The notes under the pieces are model-generated. The model was not told the DNA's origin and searched no databases. It saw nothing but the letters and a program-made list of their open reading frames with translations. From NCBI RefSeq assembly GCF_900112415.1, contig NZ_FOLV01000008.1, positions 62,001-126,000 of the forward strand: a stretch of DNA of 64,000 bases, read 5' to 3'. The position numbers and the translations under genes were made by a program. Positions 8,298 through 16,274 of this stretch are shown piece after piece; the first letter of the stretch is position 1, and each line of letters begins with the position of its first letter. This DNA is from Bacillus sp. 491mf (GTDB lineage Bacteria; Bacillota; Bacilli; Bacillales; Bacillaceae_G).

Positions 8298-10646
8298 CTA
8301 TTCATCCTGCATATAAGTATTTGCCTCAACTCTTATTAAAAACGGACTTAGTTCGTTTTTATAATAAATGTATAACTCATGCATAGCACGTGTGCAAGCT
8401 GTATAGAAAAGCTTACGTTCGCTTTCTTTTCTATATTGTTCGTTTGAAGCATTATAAATAATAACAGCGTCAAACTCTACACCTTTCGCTAAATATGAAG
8501 GTACAATAAGTACTCCCGAATCAAACGAAGCTGTTTCTTTTTCGATAAGGTGAATTTGTACATGTTGCTGTAGTATGTCAAATGCCACTTTGCTTTCCTC
8601 GGCAGTTTTACAAATAATCGCTATCGTTTTATGATTATTTTTTTTCAAATATTGAATCCGGTTTACAATTCTTTGATGTAATTCCTCATCTGTTTCTACT
8701 GCTGTTATAACTGGCTTTCTCCCCTCACGCTCAAATGGTTCAATACAGTTTCCTTCTGAAATAAGTTGCCGTGTGAATTCAATAATTTGTTTCGTTGAAC
8801 GATAACTGCGTGTAAGTTCAATTCGCTTACTTTTTTCCTCTCCATACAAAGCATATAATTGCGAAAATCCATTTTCAGTCGCATGTACATGTATCGTTTG
8901 ATTAAAATCACCAAGTACCGTCATTTTACTATGTGGAAATAATCGCTTTAAAAAGGTAAACTGAAAAACAGAATAATCTTGTGCTTCATCAATAAATATA
9001 TGCCTTGCAGATGTATTTCGTTGTAATTCTTCCAGCTGATCTTTTAAATATAAATAAGGCGTCGTATCTTCATAAGCCATCTGAAAGTGCTGTATGCGTT
9101 CTACTGTTTCTTGGCATATTTCTTTCCAATATAGCGGTAATTCATTCTTGCTCGTAAATCTCTCTGCAAACAACGGATTTGCGAACAACTGAACATAAAT
9201 CGCAGGTACATTAATGAATTGGAGCCCTTTCAATCTTTTACGAAGTGGTTTAAAATACTTTTTCACAATCATTGCAGCTAACATTTGTTGTTCACGTTCA
9301 AAATCATCGAATGTATTAGCGTCATATCGTTTCTCTTGTTGCAGTTTTTTATGAATTTTAGCATACGTTTCTTTATCTAATAGCTGTATTTCTTCTTCAA
9401 CCCATGGTTCTTTTCGTTCTATCCGCTCTCTTTTCTTTATTTCTTTTAGTAACCACTCAGAAATTAACTTTATTCGATTTGGAATCCTCATCGACAAAGG
9501 AAAAGAATAAAACCTTTCTTTTATTTCCTCTTTTGAAATTAATACATTTCCGCGAAACTTCACATCTTTAAAAATCATTCCATCTTGTCTCAAATACGTT
9601 ACATAGTTATCTACAACATTCAAAAAAGAGGCACTTGCCTTATATTGAATGCTTTTCATGCGTACTAAGTATTTTGAATCTTCTTTCCCCGCAAGTACAT
9701 ATTCGATTTGCGTAAACGGATCTTCAACATCAAATGTTTTCTCTATGTGCTCCTCTAAATAGTCTTGAAATGTCGTTTGTTTCATATTCTCTTCTCCTAA
9801 TTCAGGAAGAACCGTTGATATATAACTATTAAACATTGAATTAGGAGAAAAAAGAATGATTTGATCTGCATGTAATGTATCTCGATATCGATATAGTAAA
9901 TAGGCAACTCGTTGCAATGCAGCCGATGTTTTTCCGCTTCCTGCTGCTCCTTGCACAATAAGTAAACGACTCGTTTCATCGCGAATAATTAGATTTTGTT
10001 CTTTCTGAATCGTAGCAACAATACTTTTCATTTGTGTATTCGCATTTTTCCCTAACACATCTTGTAATAATTCATCACCAATTGTTACTCCGGTGTCAAA
10101 CATACTTTCCATTTGACCGTTACGAATGATAAATTGTCTTTTTAAAGTTATTTCTCCTGTAATCATTTCATTTTGCGCTTTATAAACGGCAGATCCGAGC
10201 GAATAATCATAATACAAACTAGATATAGGTGCTCTCCAATCATAAACAAGAAATTGATCTGTACTCTCGTCAAAAAACGAATGAATGCCAAGATAAATTT
10301 GATCAGCACTTCTTTCACTTTCTTCTAAAAAATCAATTCTCCCAAAATACGGAGAATGCTCTAGCCGTTTTAACATGGTGAGCTGCTTATCTGCATGATA
10401 ATGACTTCGTTCTCTTTCTGCTAATAACTCTGCTTGTTGCTTTATACTTGCTGCTGTTTCAATGGCCTCTTCAGCATTATCGAAGTTAGTTGTTACATCG
10501 TTCCAAAAGTTTTTCCGAATATGAACTACCTCTTTTTTTCCGCTGCTTACATATTGTTGAAGGCTATCTACTCGCTCTTTAATTTTCTTAACAACTACTT
10601 CTATTCGTTGTTGTTCTCTCTTCCAATCTTGTTCATACTGTTCCAT
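8298..10646 (-). CDS. helD: HelD-type UvrD/Rep superfamily helicase, RNA polymerase recycling factor
   Basis: Superfamily I ATPase of 782 residues, close to B. subtilis HelD (774). The N-terminal ~75 residues are a charged coiled-coil arm, then a DWRAPISSLYY motif (~136) typical of HelD, Walker A GAAGSGKT at 233-240, Walker B/motif II DEAQDYS near 590, and the C-terminal helicase motifs. HelD binds RNA polymerase and uses ATP to clear stalled complexes. The ATG at 10646 was chosen because TAAGGAGTGACAAT precedes it; 38 upstream in-frame codons have no ribosome site. Monocistronic. Confidence 0.9.
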   Translation of the reverse strand: MEQYEQDWKREQQRIEVVVKKIKERVDSLQQYVSSGKKEVVHIRKNFWNDVTTNFDNAEEAIETAASIKQQAELLAERERSHYHADKQLTMLKRLEHSPYFGRIDFLEESERSADQIYLGIHSFFDESTDQFLVYDWRAPISSLYYDYSLGSAVYKAQNEMITGEITLKRQFIIRNGQMESMFDTGVTIGDELLQDVLGKNANTQMKSIVATIQKEQNLIIRDETSRLLIVQGAAGSGKTSAALQRVAYLLYRYRDTLHADQIILFSPNSMFNSYISTVLPELGEENMKQTTFQDYLEEHIEKTFDVEDPFTQIEYVLAGKEDSKYLVRMKSIQYKASASFLNVVDNYVTYLRQDGMIFKDVKFRGNVLISKEEIKERFYSFPLSMRIPNRIKLISEWLLKEIKKRERIERKEPWVEEEIQLLDKETYAKIHKKLQQEKRYDANTFDDFEREQQMLAAMIVKKYFKPLRKRLKGLQFINVPAIYVQLFANPLFAERFTSKNELPLYWKEICQETVERIQHFQMAYEDTTPYLYLKDQLEELQRNTSARHIFIDEAQDYSVFQFTFLKRLFPHSKMTVLGDFNQTIHVHATENGFSQLYALYGEEKSKRIELTRSYRSTKQIIEFTRQLISEGNCIEPFEREGRKPVITAVETDEELHQRIVNRIQYLKKNNHKTIAIICKTAEESKVAFDILQQHVQIHLIEKETASFDSGVLIVPSYLAKGVEFDAVIIYNASNEQYRKESERKLFYTACTRAMHELYIYYKNELSPFLIRVEANTYMQDE

Positions 10647-10967
10647 ATTGTCACTCCTTATCGAAAAAAATTTTGACCAAAAGTTTGACAAACACAGGTG
10701 ATTCCTGTTACAATTATATTGGATATTTATCGGATAAAATAAAATTTTCCGACAGATCATTTTTTAATTTTAGCACACTCATATTTCTTAGTTCAACTAT
10801 AATTCTAGACATTTTGTTTACAACGGATTTTTCACTTCAAAAAAACTCAGTTTTGCTGTACGTTAAGAACGTACCATGAACCGTTTTGGGTAATGAGTTT
10901 CATATCATAGATTAATTAATTGTAATCGTGTAATACACGATTTATTTTCTTTTAAATTCAGTTATTC

Positions 10968-10996
10968 TTGTAATAAATGGATAAATTTGTTATACT
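10968..10996 (+). promoter_or_regulatory. Sigma-A type promoter for candidate small RNA
   Basis: TTGTAA, 17-bp spacer, TATACT. Transcription would begin about base 11003, 75 bases before a strong terminator hairpin. Confidence 0.6.
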
Positions 10997-11002
10997 AAGA
11001 GT

Positions 11003-11139
11003 AATATTTTTTTCTTTTCAAAAGAGACGCAAGCGTGTGTCTCGTCATCGAGCTTTTATCTGAATAACAGAGATCATGGGTCTTTTGGACCACTTGAAGA
11101 ACATTTTTCTTCAAGTGTGTCTAAAGACCTTTTTGTGTT
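11003..11139 (+). ncRNA. Candidate structured small RNA or leader attenuator
   Basis: Downstream of the promoter come two hairpins: GAGAC..GTCTC at 11024-11043, and a long one at 11079-11129 (GGTCTTT / AAAGACC outer stem, CACTTGAAGA / TCTTCAAGTG inner stem) followed by TTTTTGTGTTGG. This looks like a free-standing RNA of ~130 nt, or an attenuated leader for the gene at 11390. An ATG frame of 60 codons at 11076 overlaps the hairpin but has no good ribosome site, so a coding role is doubtful. No known RNA family was recognised. Confidence 0.5.
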
Positions 11140-11389
11140 GGTCTAAAACGAGAAAAGAAGACCCAAGAAAAGCAACCCCTCTAGAATCAGCAAGAAAGAC
11201 AGCAAACAAGTGTCCAGAAAAAAATATTAATAAACTCCCTCGATTAGAGGGTAAGTAAAGGAGTTGACAATGGTTGTACCTATAATGCCATTTACTTTTA
11301 AATGAGCTCCTCACTTTTGCAATTTTAGAGCTAGAAAACTCGTATCTTTAAATTCATGATAACAATTACCTATTCTAGGAGATGATGGG

Positions 11390-11737
11390 ATGGAAAGTTT
11401 GCCTTGTAAAGATTGTAAAGGAATGTGTTGCGGTCCTGTTCCAATTACAGAAAACGAGTTAAAAAAAATAAAAAAGAAGATAAAAGCAATGCCTACTAAA
11501 AAACGCCTAAATTTAAAGCAACAACAACGATATTTTGGGACCTGTATTTTTTATGACGAAATTAACGATCGGTGCGGCATTCACTCGGTACGTCCATTCA
11601 TTTGTCGGGCATTTGGGAATTACAAAAATCTTGTTTGTATTCGCAAACCAGAATTAGCTTCTACAAAAAACTATATAGCCAATGAACAGCCTGTCGGTAT
11701 TTTGAGTGTTGATTTTACTTGGAAAGACTTTTCTTAA
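11390..11737 (+). CDS. YkgJ-family cysteine cluster protein
   Basis: 115-residue protein with the zinc- or iron-sulfur-binding pattern of the YkgJ/CxxCxxxCC family: Cys6, Cys9, Cys13, Cys14 near the N-terminus, then C..........CGIHSVRPFICRAFG. Between the cysteine groups is a Lys-rich helix with many consecutive lysines. Members are small and of unknown biochemical role; metal or Fe-S cluster binding is the usual inference. AGGAGATGATGGG precedes the ATG. It is monocistronic, preceded by the candidate RNA and followed by a terminator. Confidence 0.8.
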   Translation: MESLPCKDCKGMCCGPVPITENELKKIKKKIKAMPTKKRLNLKQQQRYFGTCIFYDEINDRCGIHSVRPFICRAFGNYKNLVCIRKPELASTKNYIANEQPVGILSVDFTWKDFS

Positions 11738-11827
11738 TAGAGTAAAAGTTTTTGAAGAATTGTTTATTGAAGTTACATCCAAATTTCAACAAAAATATAC
11801 GTTAAGTAAATTTCGACATAAAACAAA

Positions 11828-11862
11828 GGTCATATTTGGAATTACAATCCAAACTATGACCC
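11828..11862 (+). terminator. Intrinsic terminator after YkgJ-family gene
   Basis: GGTCATA-TTTGGA / TCCAAA-TATGACC imperfect stem followed by ATTTTTGTTTTA on the plus strand, between convergent genes. Confidence 0.75.
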
Positions 11863-11959
11863 ATTTTTGTTTTATACTAGTATTTCACCTTCGATTTACA
11901 ATCCTTATTCCTTAATATCCCGTTTAAACCTACCACTTCTTATCCATGCACACCTTATG

Positions 11960-14044
11960 TCATTGAATTTCGATTACTCTACTATTTCCGTTCTTCGCAA
12001 TTTGTACTTTTGCATATATCCCTTCCCCTTTTACGAGAGTAACAGGAACTTCACGTGTACTTCCAATCGTAACATATCCATAATTCATATATCCCTTTAT
12101 CCAGATTCCTTTTTCTTTCGGATAGTCACCAACCTCTATTTGATCTATACGATAATTCTTGTCTTGTTCTTTTTTCAATTTTATAAACACTGGTGTTTTT
12201 GTTTCTTTTATTGTTTCGCGTTTCAACATCATCTCATTTGCTTCCACTTCTATTTTGAAAGAAAACCATACTTTTTTCATATCTCTCATTTCATTAACTG
12301 GATTTTCCAATTCCAGCAATACAATATTACTGTTATAATAGTTCCATTCTTGCCTTGCAACAGTACCTAGTAACATAAAAGCGGAAAGTACCCCTACTAA
12401 CCATACGTGTTTTTTCTTGTATATTCCGTTATATTTACTAATTTTCTCTTGTTTTTGATGTTTTTTTGTTTGCAACAATACAATCCCTGCCAGAAACAGC
12501 ATCAAGCTCAATCCATAGTTTCCAATGTAATTTGTTTCATACATTATAAGATTCGTAAACAAATAAATAACAATGCCAATCCGCTTTATTACGATATCCT
12601 TTACAAACAACATGCCCAGTACAAGGAGTAATATATATCCACCATGTGCACTCATAATAAACCAAGGATCTGCACCTTCATATTTCCCTAACAAATAGAA
12701 AAATACATATATCATTCCAAATCCAACGCTATTTCGTATTAAAAATTTATTTTTCCGCACAATCGCAAAAATGAAAAATCCGATATGAATGAGCACGAGA
12801 TACCCCATACTTATTGTATATTCCGTATCTTTCATACACTCACTTACTATGACTCCTTCTAATAACCACCATAAACTATATTGTTCTGCCTTATGATTCG
12901 CAAATAGCCAATACAAAAAAATACAACTCGCATACAACACTCCCCATATGTAATGGTGATTTGTTACAATGGTTGTAATTCCTGCTGTGATAGCGAAAAC
13001 AAATAAAAAAACCCGCAAAAATTTTGCTGTTATTTTTTTATATCCCCAAATTCCAAGCACACTTAGCATAGCGCTTACAATCATGATTACACTGCTTTCT
13101 CTTACTGTTTCCCATAATACGAAGTAAAGACTCGCAAGAAAAAGAACACTTCCTATTGAGCTCACTAAAACATATAGCACGTATTCTCCTATTTTCCGGG
13201 GATTTGCATTCGTTTGTTTCTTTTTTTCTTGCCAAGTGAAAAATACTTGCGAAATAAGAACAAACAAACCGACAAGCCCCATCAATATATAAGAGAGATT
13301 CATAGTTAAATTTACAAATAAATTCGTTATGTCTATTAATGCATACAACGACCAAGCCGTTAAGATTGCACCAGTTGTTATTTTATATAAATGTCCTTCT
13401 TGTATTTTTTTGAATATAACCATGTATGTGACTGTCATGATGATTGCACACAACACTTTTAGCCAATAGTTAGGCTCTCCTCCCTCATATAAACATTCAA
13501 GATATATCACCCATAACCCTAATAGACTAGCTGTATAAAATAAATAGCGGCCCAGCATTTTTCGTTCCAGGCAGTACCAAATAACTGAGGCCATTGTTAT
13601 CATAATAGATTGCCATTTGTGCGAAACAACAAACCACGTCGTTTCATCTATATTTGATAAAAAGAAAAGCAATGCTCCGCCGCCAAGCACATACCACTCT
13701 GGTTTTCTGTCAGTAAAATAAAGATATAATACTGGAAGTAGCCAACTAATAGAAAGCCAAATTTTCTCATTTTCAATACCGTAAATATTCCGAAGCATCC
13801 AACATGACCACGCATAGGCGAGATATAAGGTTATACGCATTCCTCTTATAAACAACACATTTGCAAAAAGTACATTTCTTACCGCAAAATTCCAGTTGAT
13901 TGCAATAATAGGTACTCCTAATACCACTAAACTTTGATACACCGTTAACCACGAATAACGCATCGACATTGTTAAAACGATATAAGCAGCAAGTAAAGAC
14001 CATACTCCAAGTATTCTAAAAATATCATCTTTCCAGTACTTCAT
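11960..14044 (-). CDS. Large multi-pass membrane protein with C-terminal GDYxx-like domain
   Basis: 694 residues with roughly sixteen to eighteen hydrophobic segments over residues 1-575, then a ~115-residue soluble C-terminal part. That tail contains IEVGDYPKEKGIWIKGY, which resembles the GDYxxL motif of the GDYXXLXY protein family often found fused to or next to DUF2157/DUF4401 membrane proteins. Function is unknown. A G-rich ribosome site (GGGGGGATCGGGG) precedes the ATG. Several plus-strand frames inside it are shadows. Monocistronic on the minus strand. Confidence 0.7.
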   Translation of the reverse strand: MKYWKDDIFRILGVWSLLAAYIVLTMSMRYSWLTVYQSLVVLGVPIIAINWNFAVRNVLFANVLFIRGMRITLYLAYAWSCWMLRNIYGIENEKIWLSISWLLPVLYLYFTDRKPEWYVLGGGALLFFLSNIDETTWFVVSHKWQSIMITMASVIWYCLERKMLGRYLFYTASLLGLWVIYLECLYEGGEPNYWLKVLCAIIMTVTYMVIFKKIQEGHLYKITTGAILTAWSLYALIDITNLFVNLTMNLSYILMGLVGLFVLISQVFFTWQEKKKQTNANPRKIGEYVLYVLVSSIGSVLFLASLYFVLWETVRESSVIMIVSAMLSVLGIWGYKKITAKFLRVFLFVFAITAGITTIVTNHHYIWGVLYASCIFLYWLFANHKAEQYSLWWLLEGVIVSECMKDTEYTISMGYLVLIHIGFFIFAIVRKNKFLIRNSVGFGMIYVFFYLLGKYEGADPWFIMSAHGGYILLLVLGMLFVKDIVIKRIGIVIYLFTNLIMYETNYIGNYGLSLMLFLAGIVLLQTKKHQKQEKISKYNGIYKKKHVWLVGVLSAFMLLGTVARQEWNYYNSNIVLLELENPVNEMRDMKKVWFSFKIEVEANEMMLKRETIKETKTPVFIKLKKEQDKNYRIDQIEVGDYPKEKGIWIKGYMNYGYVTIGSTREVPVTLVKGEGIYAKVQIAKNGNSRVIEIQ

Positions 14045-14144
14045 CCCCGATCCCCCCTTTCTACAAGTGTATTCTTTTTATTCATATTTTTCACTTGTAA
14101 TTTATATATTTCCCATTTTCATTACGCAATCTATGAAAAACAGA

Positions 14145-14184
14145 AAGCTCAATGTTTCTACTTTTTTATAGAATCATTGAGCTT
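14145..14184. repeat. Perfect 10-bp inverted repeat, possible terminator
   Basis: AAGCTCAATG / CATTGAGCTT separated by 20 nt rich in T. It sits between the divergent membrane-protein gene and the bcr1 copy; the tail is only weakly T-rich, so terminator function is uncertain. Confidence 0.45.
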
Positions 14185-14323
14185 CTTAGACAAATAATTT
14201 TTAACTAACTAGATCTAAATAACTGCCCTAGCTTTTATAGGATTACCGCCACATGCCCACCAAGCTAACAAGAATACACTACCCCAAAACGATAAAACCA
14301 AATTATAAATTTTTCAATCTAAT

Positions 14324-14480
14324 ATAAAGTGAAACTTTAATCAGTGGGGGTTTTCTTCATCCCCCACTGATTATTAGTTGAACCAATCGGGCTTTTACGG
14401 GCAGTTTATCTCCCGCCTAACTTCTTTGCTTCCGCTGAATTTTGAGGCGGGAGTATTACTGCCCGTTAATGCGGGATAAA
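14324..14480 (+). repeat. bcr1-type repeat, copy 1 (intact, 157 bp)
   Basis: Bounded by direct ATAAA repeats (14324-14328 and 14476-14480), that is TTTAT on the other strand. Contains the hairpins AATCAGTGGGGG..CCCCCACTGATT and CTCCCGCC..GGCGGGAG. Size and the TTTAT target agree with what is known of bcr1, a mobile ~155-bp repeat restricted to the B. cereus group (family assignment from memory). Confidence 0.85.
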
Positions 14481-14638
14481 TTTATTTTAGAATCCAATAG
14501 ATTGCCTCTCAATTTAAGTGAAATTAAAGTGTTAATATTTACCTGATAATATTATAATTTCGTTATCTTGCTGTTACATTCCAAAATGCATACAATAACT
14601 TGTTTTCAGGGTTATACTGAAGCTAGAGGTGATTCAAA

Positions 14639-15289
14639 GTGACATATGATTGGAAAACAAATCCGAAACGAACTAATCAACACCCAGACTCTGACAAGCC
14701 AATTCTATCCGTCCCTGTTTCTGATAAACAATGGCAGGCTATTGTCAATAATGATGCTTCTTATGACGGACAATTTTTTTATGCAGTGAAAACAACGGGG
14801 ATTTTTTGTCGCCCTTCTTGCAAATCAAGAATACCCAAAAGAGAAAACATTGGCTTTTTTGAAAATGCTGATCAAGCACTAGCTGCACATTTTCGTCCCT
14901 GCAAACGGTGCAAGCCAACCAGGAAAAGATTGCCCGATGAGGAGTGGATTGCTTTCATAACCGAATATGTGGATAGCCACTGCGATGAAACGTTGACGCT
15001 TGAAGTCCTTGCGCTTCTGAGTCACGGAACCCCTTATCACTTGCATAGAACCTTTAAAAAAATCAAAGGCATGACCCCGGTGGACTACATCCAGCATGTC
15101 CGTATAGAAAAGGCGAAAATGTTATTGACTACTTTTGATGACCCAATTGCTGAAGTCGGTGAGTCTGTCGGACTTTCCAATACACCTTATTTTATTACGC
15201 TGTTTAAGAGGAAAACCGGCCAAACGCCGGAGGCTTATCGTAGACAGCAAAAACAACACTTGAAGGAGGCATTTTCAAATGGCACCTAA
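14639..15289 (+). CDS. adaA: AdaA: methylphosphotriester-DNA methyltransferase / AraC-type activator
   Basis: 216 residues (B. subtilis AdaA ~211). The N-terminal Ada metal-binding domain has the four zinc cysteines C57, C61, C88 and C91; the first-cysteine region FCRPSCKSR accepts methyl groups from DNA phosphotriesters, turning the protein into an activator. Residues ~104-205 are the AraC-type double helix-turn-helix. The start is GTG at 14639 with AGAGGTGATTCAAA upstream. It overlaps adaB by 11 bases. G+C is visibly higher than in the surroundings, and the operon is bracketed by bcr1 copies, suggesting acquisition. Confidence 0.93.
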   Translation: MTYDWKTNPKRTNQHPDSDKPILSVPVSDKQWQAIVNNDASYDGQFFYAVKTTGIFCRPSCKSRIPKRENIGFFENADQALAAHFRPCKRCKPTRKRLPDEEWIAFITEYVDSHCDETLTLEVLALLSHGTPYHLHRTFKKIKGMTPVDYIQHVRIEKAKMLLTTFDDPIAEVGESVGLSNTPYFITLFKRKTGQTPEAYRRQQKQHLKEAFSNGT

Positions 15290-15827
15290 AAAAAGCAGTT
15301 CTCTCTATTGGTCGTTGTTTTCTTATGAAAACTGGAAGGTGTACATTGCCGCAACAAAAAAAGGCTTATGTTTTGTCGGATCGCAAAATAAACCATTCGA
15401 AGAATTGGTGAAATGGGCAAATCATTACTTGCCTGAAAACGACCTGATTCGAGATGACGAAAAATTGCAACCTTTTGCAGATGAGCTTGTTCGTTATTTT
15501 CAAGGCAAGCTCAATCGGTTCACCATTCCAATCTTTTATCACGGCACACCTTTTCAGGAAGCCGTATGGAAGGCACTATGTGATATTCCGTACGGTCAAA
15601 CTCGATCCTACTCGGATATTGCTCGACAAATTCTAAAACCAACTGCAGTTCGGACAGTTGGGAGGGCCATTGGAACCAATCCGATCCTGATTACTGTTCC
15701 ATGCCATCGTGTTATCAGCAAAAATGGATCGCTGACGGGCTATCGCGGCGGAATGGAAATGAAAACGCAACTGTTGGAACTTGAACAAGGCTCCACAAAC
15801 AATGAGAAGGAGCTACAACATGTCTGA
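15279..15827 (+). CDS. adaB: AdaB/Ogt: methylated-DNA-protein-cysteine methyltransferase
   Basis: 182-residue O6-methylguanine-DNA methyltransferase. The C-terminal domain has the active-site motif PCHRV with acceptor Cys142, the upstream FQEAVWKAL helix and the RTVGRAIGTNP segment that shape the DNA-binding winged helix. It irreversibly takes the methyl group from O6-methylguanine. Coupled to adaA by an 11-base overlap, with GAAGGAGG in the end of adaA as ribosome site, so both are induced together as part of the adaptive response. A further short reading frame with its own ribosome site begins before its stop codon. Confidence 0.93.
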   Translation: MAPKKSSSLYWSLFSYENWKVYIAATKKGLCFVGSQNKPFEELVKWANHYLPENDLIRDDEKLQPFADELVRYFQGKLNRFTIPIFYHGTPFQEAVWKALCDIPYGQTRSYSDIARQILKPTAVRTVGRAIGTNPILITVPCHRVISKNGSLTGYRGGMEMKTQLLELEQGSTNNEKELQHV

Positions 15828-15883
15828 TCAGCATATAACATCTTTAGCCGAACTCTACTGGGCCAAGCTACATCAAATGCTTG

Positions 15884-16161
15884 ATAAAGTGAAACTTTAA
15901 TCAGTGGGGGTTTTCTTCATCCCCCACTGATTATTAGTTGAACCAATCGGGCTTTTACGGGCAGTTTATCTCCCACCTAACTTCTTAAGAAAAGCGGAAG
16001 CGGCTCGTTCAGAATCGCAGGACGTTGGAGCCCCTGACAGAGAGGCGCTTTTTGCCTCGTCCGGGGGGGCGAAACGGCCGGAGATTCTAGCCGCTAGAGC
16101 TGGACAATGCTTTCGCTGAATTTTGAGGTGGGAGTATTACTGCCCGTTAATGCGGGATAAA
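15884..16161 (+). repeat. bcr1-type repeat, copy 2, with 121-bp nested insert
   Basis: Flanked by ATAAA direct repeats (15884-15888, 16157-16161). Relative to copy 1 it holds an extra ~121 bp (about 15987-16107) inserted between CCTAACTTCTT and TGCTTTCGCTG. Same orientation as copy 1. Confidence 0.85.
15987..16107 (+). repeat. Structured element nested in bcr1
   Basis: G+C-rich block with paired ends (AGCGGCT..AGCCGCT, AGAATC..GATTCT) and an inner AGGCGCTTTTTGCCT hairpin, ending GAGCTGGACA. An almost identical block lies at the same site of bcr1 copy 5. It resembles REP-like intergenic sequences that I recall in Bacillaceae; that link is inference. Confidence 0.65.
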
Positions 16162-16274
16162 CAGGACAACGCCAAACTGTCGCCTCTTCTAAATGCGGAC
16201 TCATGTGCGTTCGCCTGATCTTACTTATATCGTAAACTAGGTAATTTATAAATATGAATGAAAGAAGGTGTATT

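Larger units (their letters stand above)
15820..16218 (+). pseudogene. Third ada-operon reading frame, interrupted by bcr1
   Basis: ATG at 15820 has GAAGGAGCTACAAC upstream and overlaps the end of adaB. It reads MSDQHITSLAELYWAKLHQM, then LDK, where bcr1 copy 2 begins, and ends in the repeat at 15900. If the repeat and one ATAAA copy are removed, the frame continues QDNAKLSPLLNADSCAFA to a TGA at 16218, giving 41 residues. The protein is not recognised; it may be the start of a larger repair gene that was also truncated. Confidence 0.6.

Noticed and set aside
11076-11258. 60-codon frame over the candidate RNA
   Set aside because: No usable ribosome site, and its first 17 codons lie within a near-perfect hairpin followed by a T-run; kept as RNA instead.
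11262-11283. TTGACA ... TATAAT upstream of the YkgJ-type gene
   Set aside because: Spacer is only 11 bp, too short for sigma-A; not called as a promoter. The preceding AAAGGAG also opens an 11-codon frame that is too short to support.
11867-12370. Long plus-strand frame (167 codons) inside the 694-residue membrane-protein gene
   Set aside because: It is the antisense of a hydrophobic coding sequence, has no ribosome site and an F/Y/H-rich composition typical of shadow frames.
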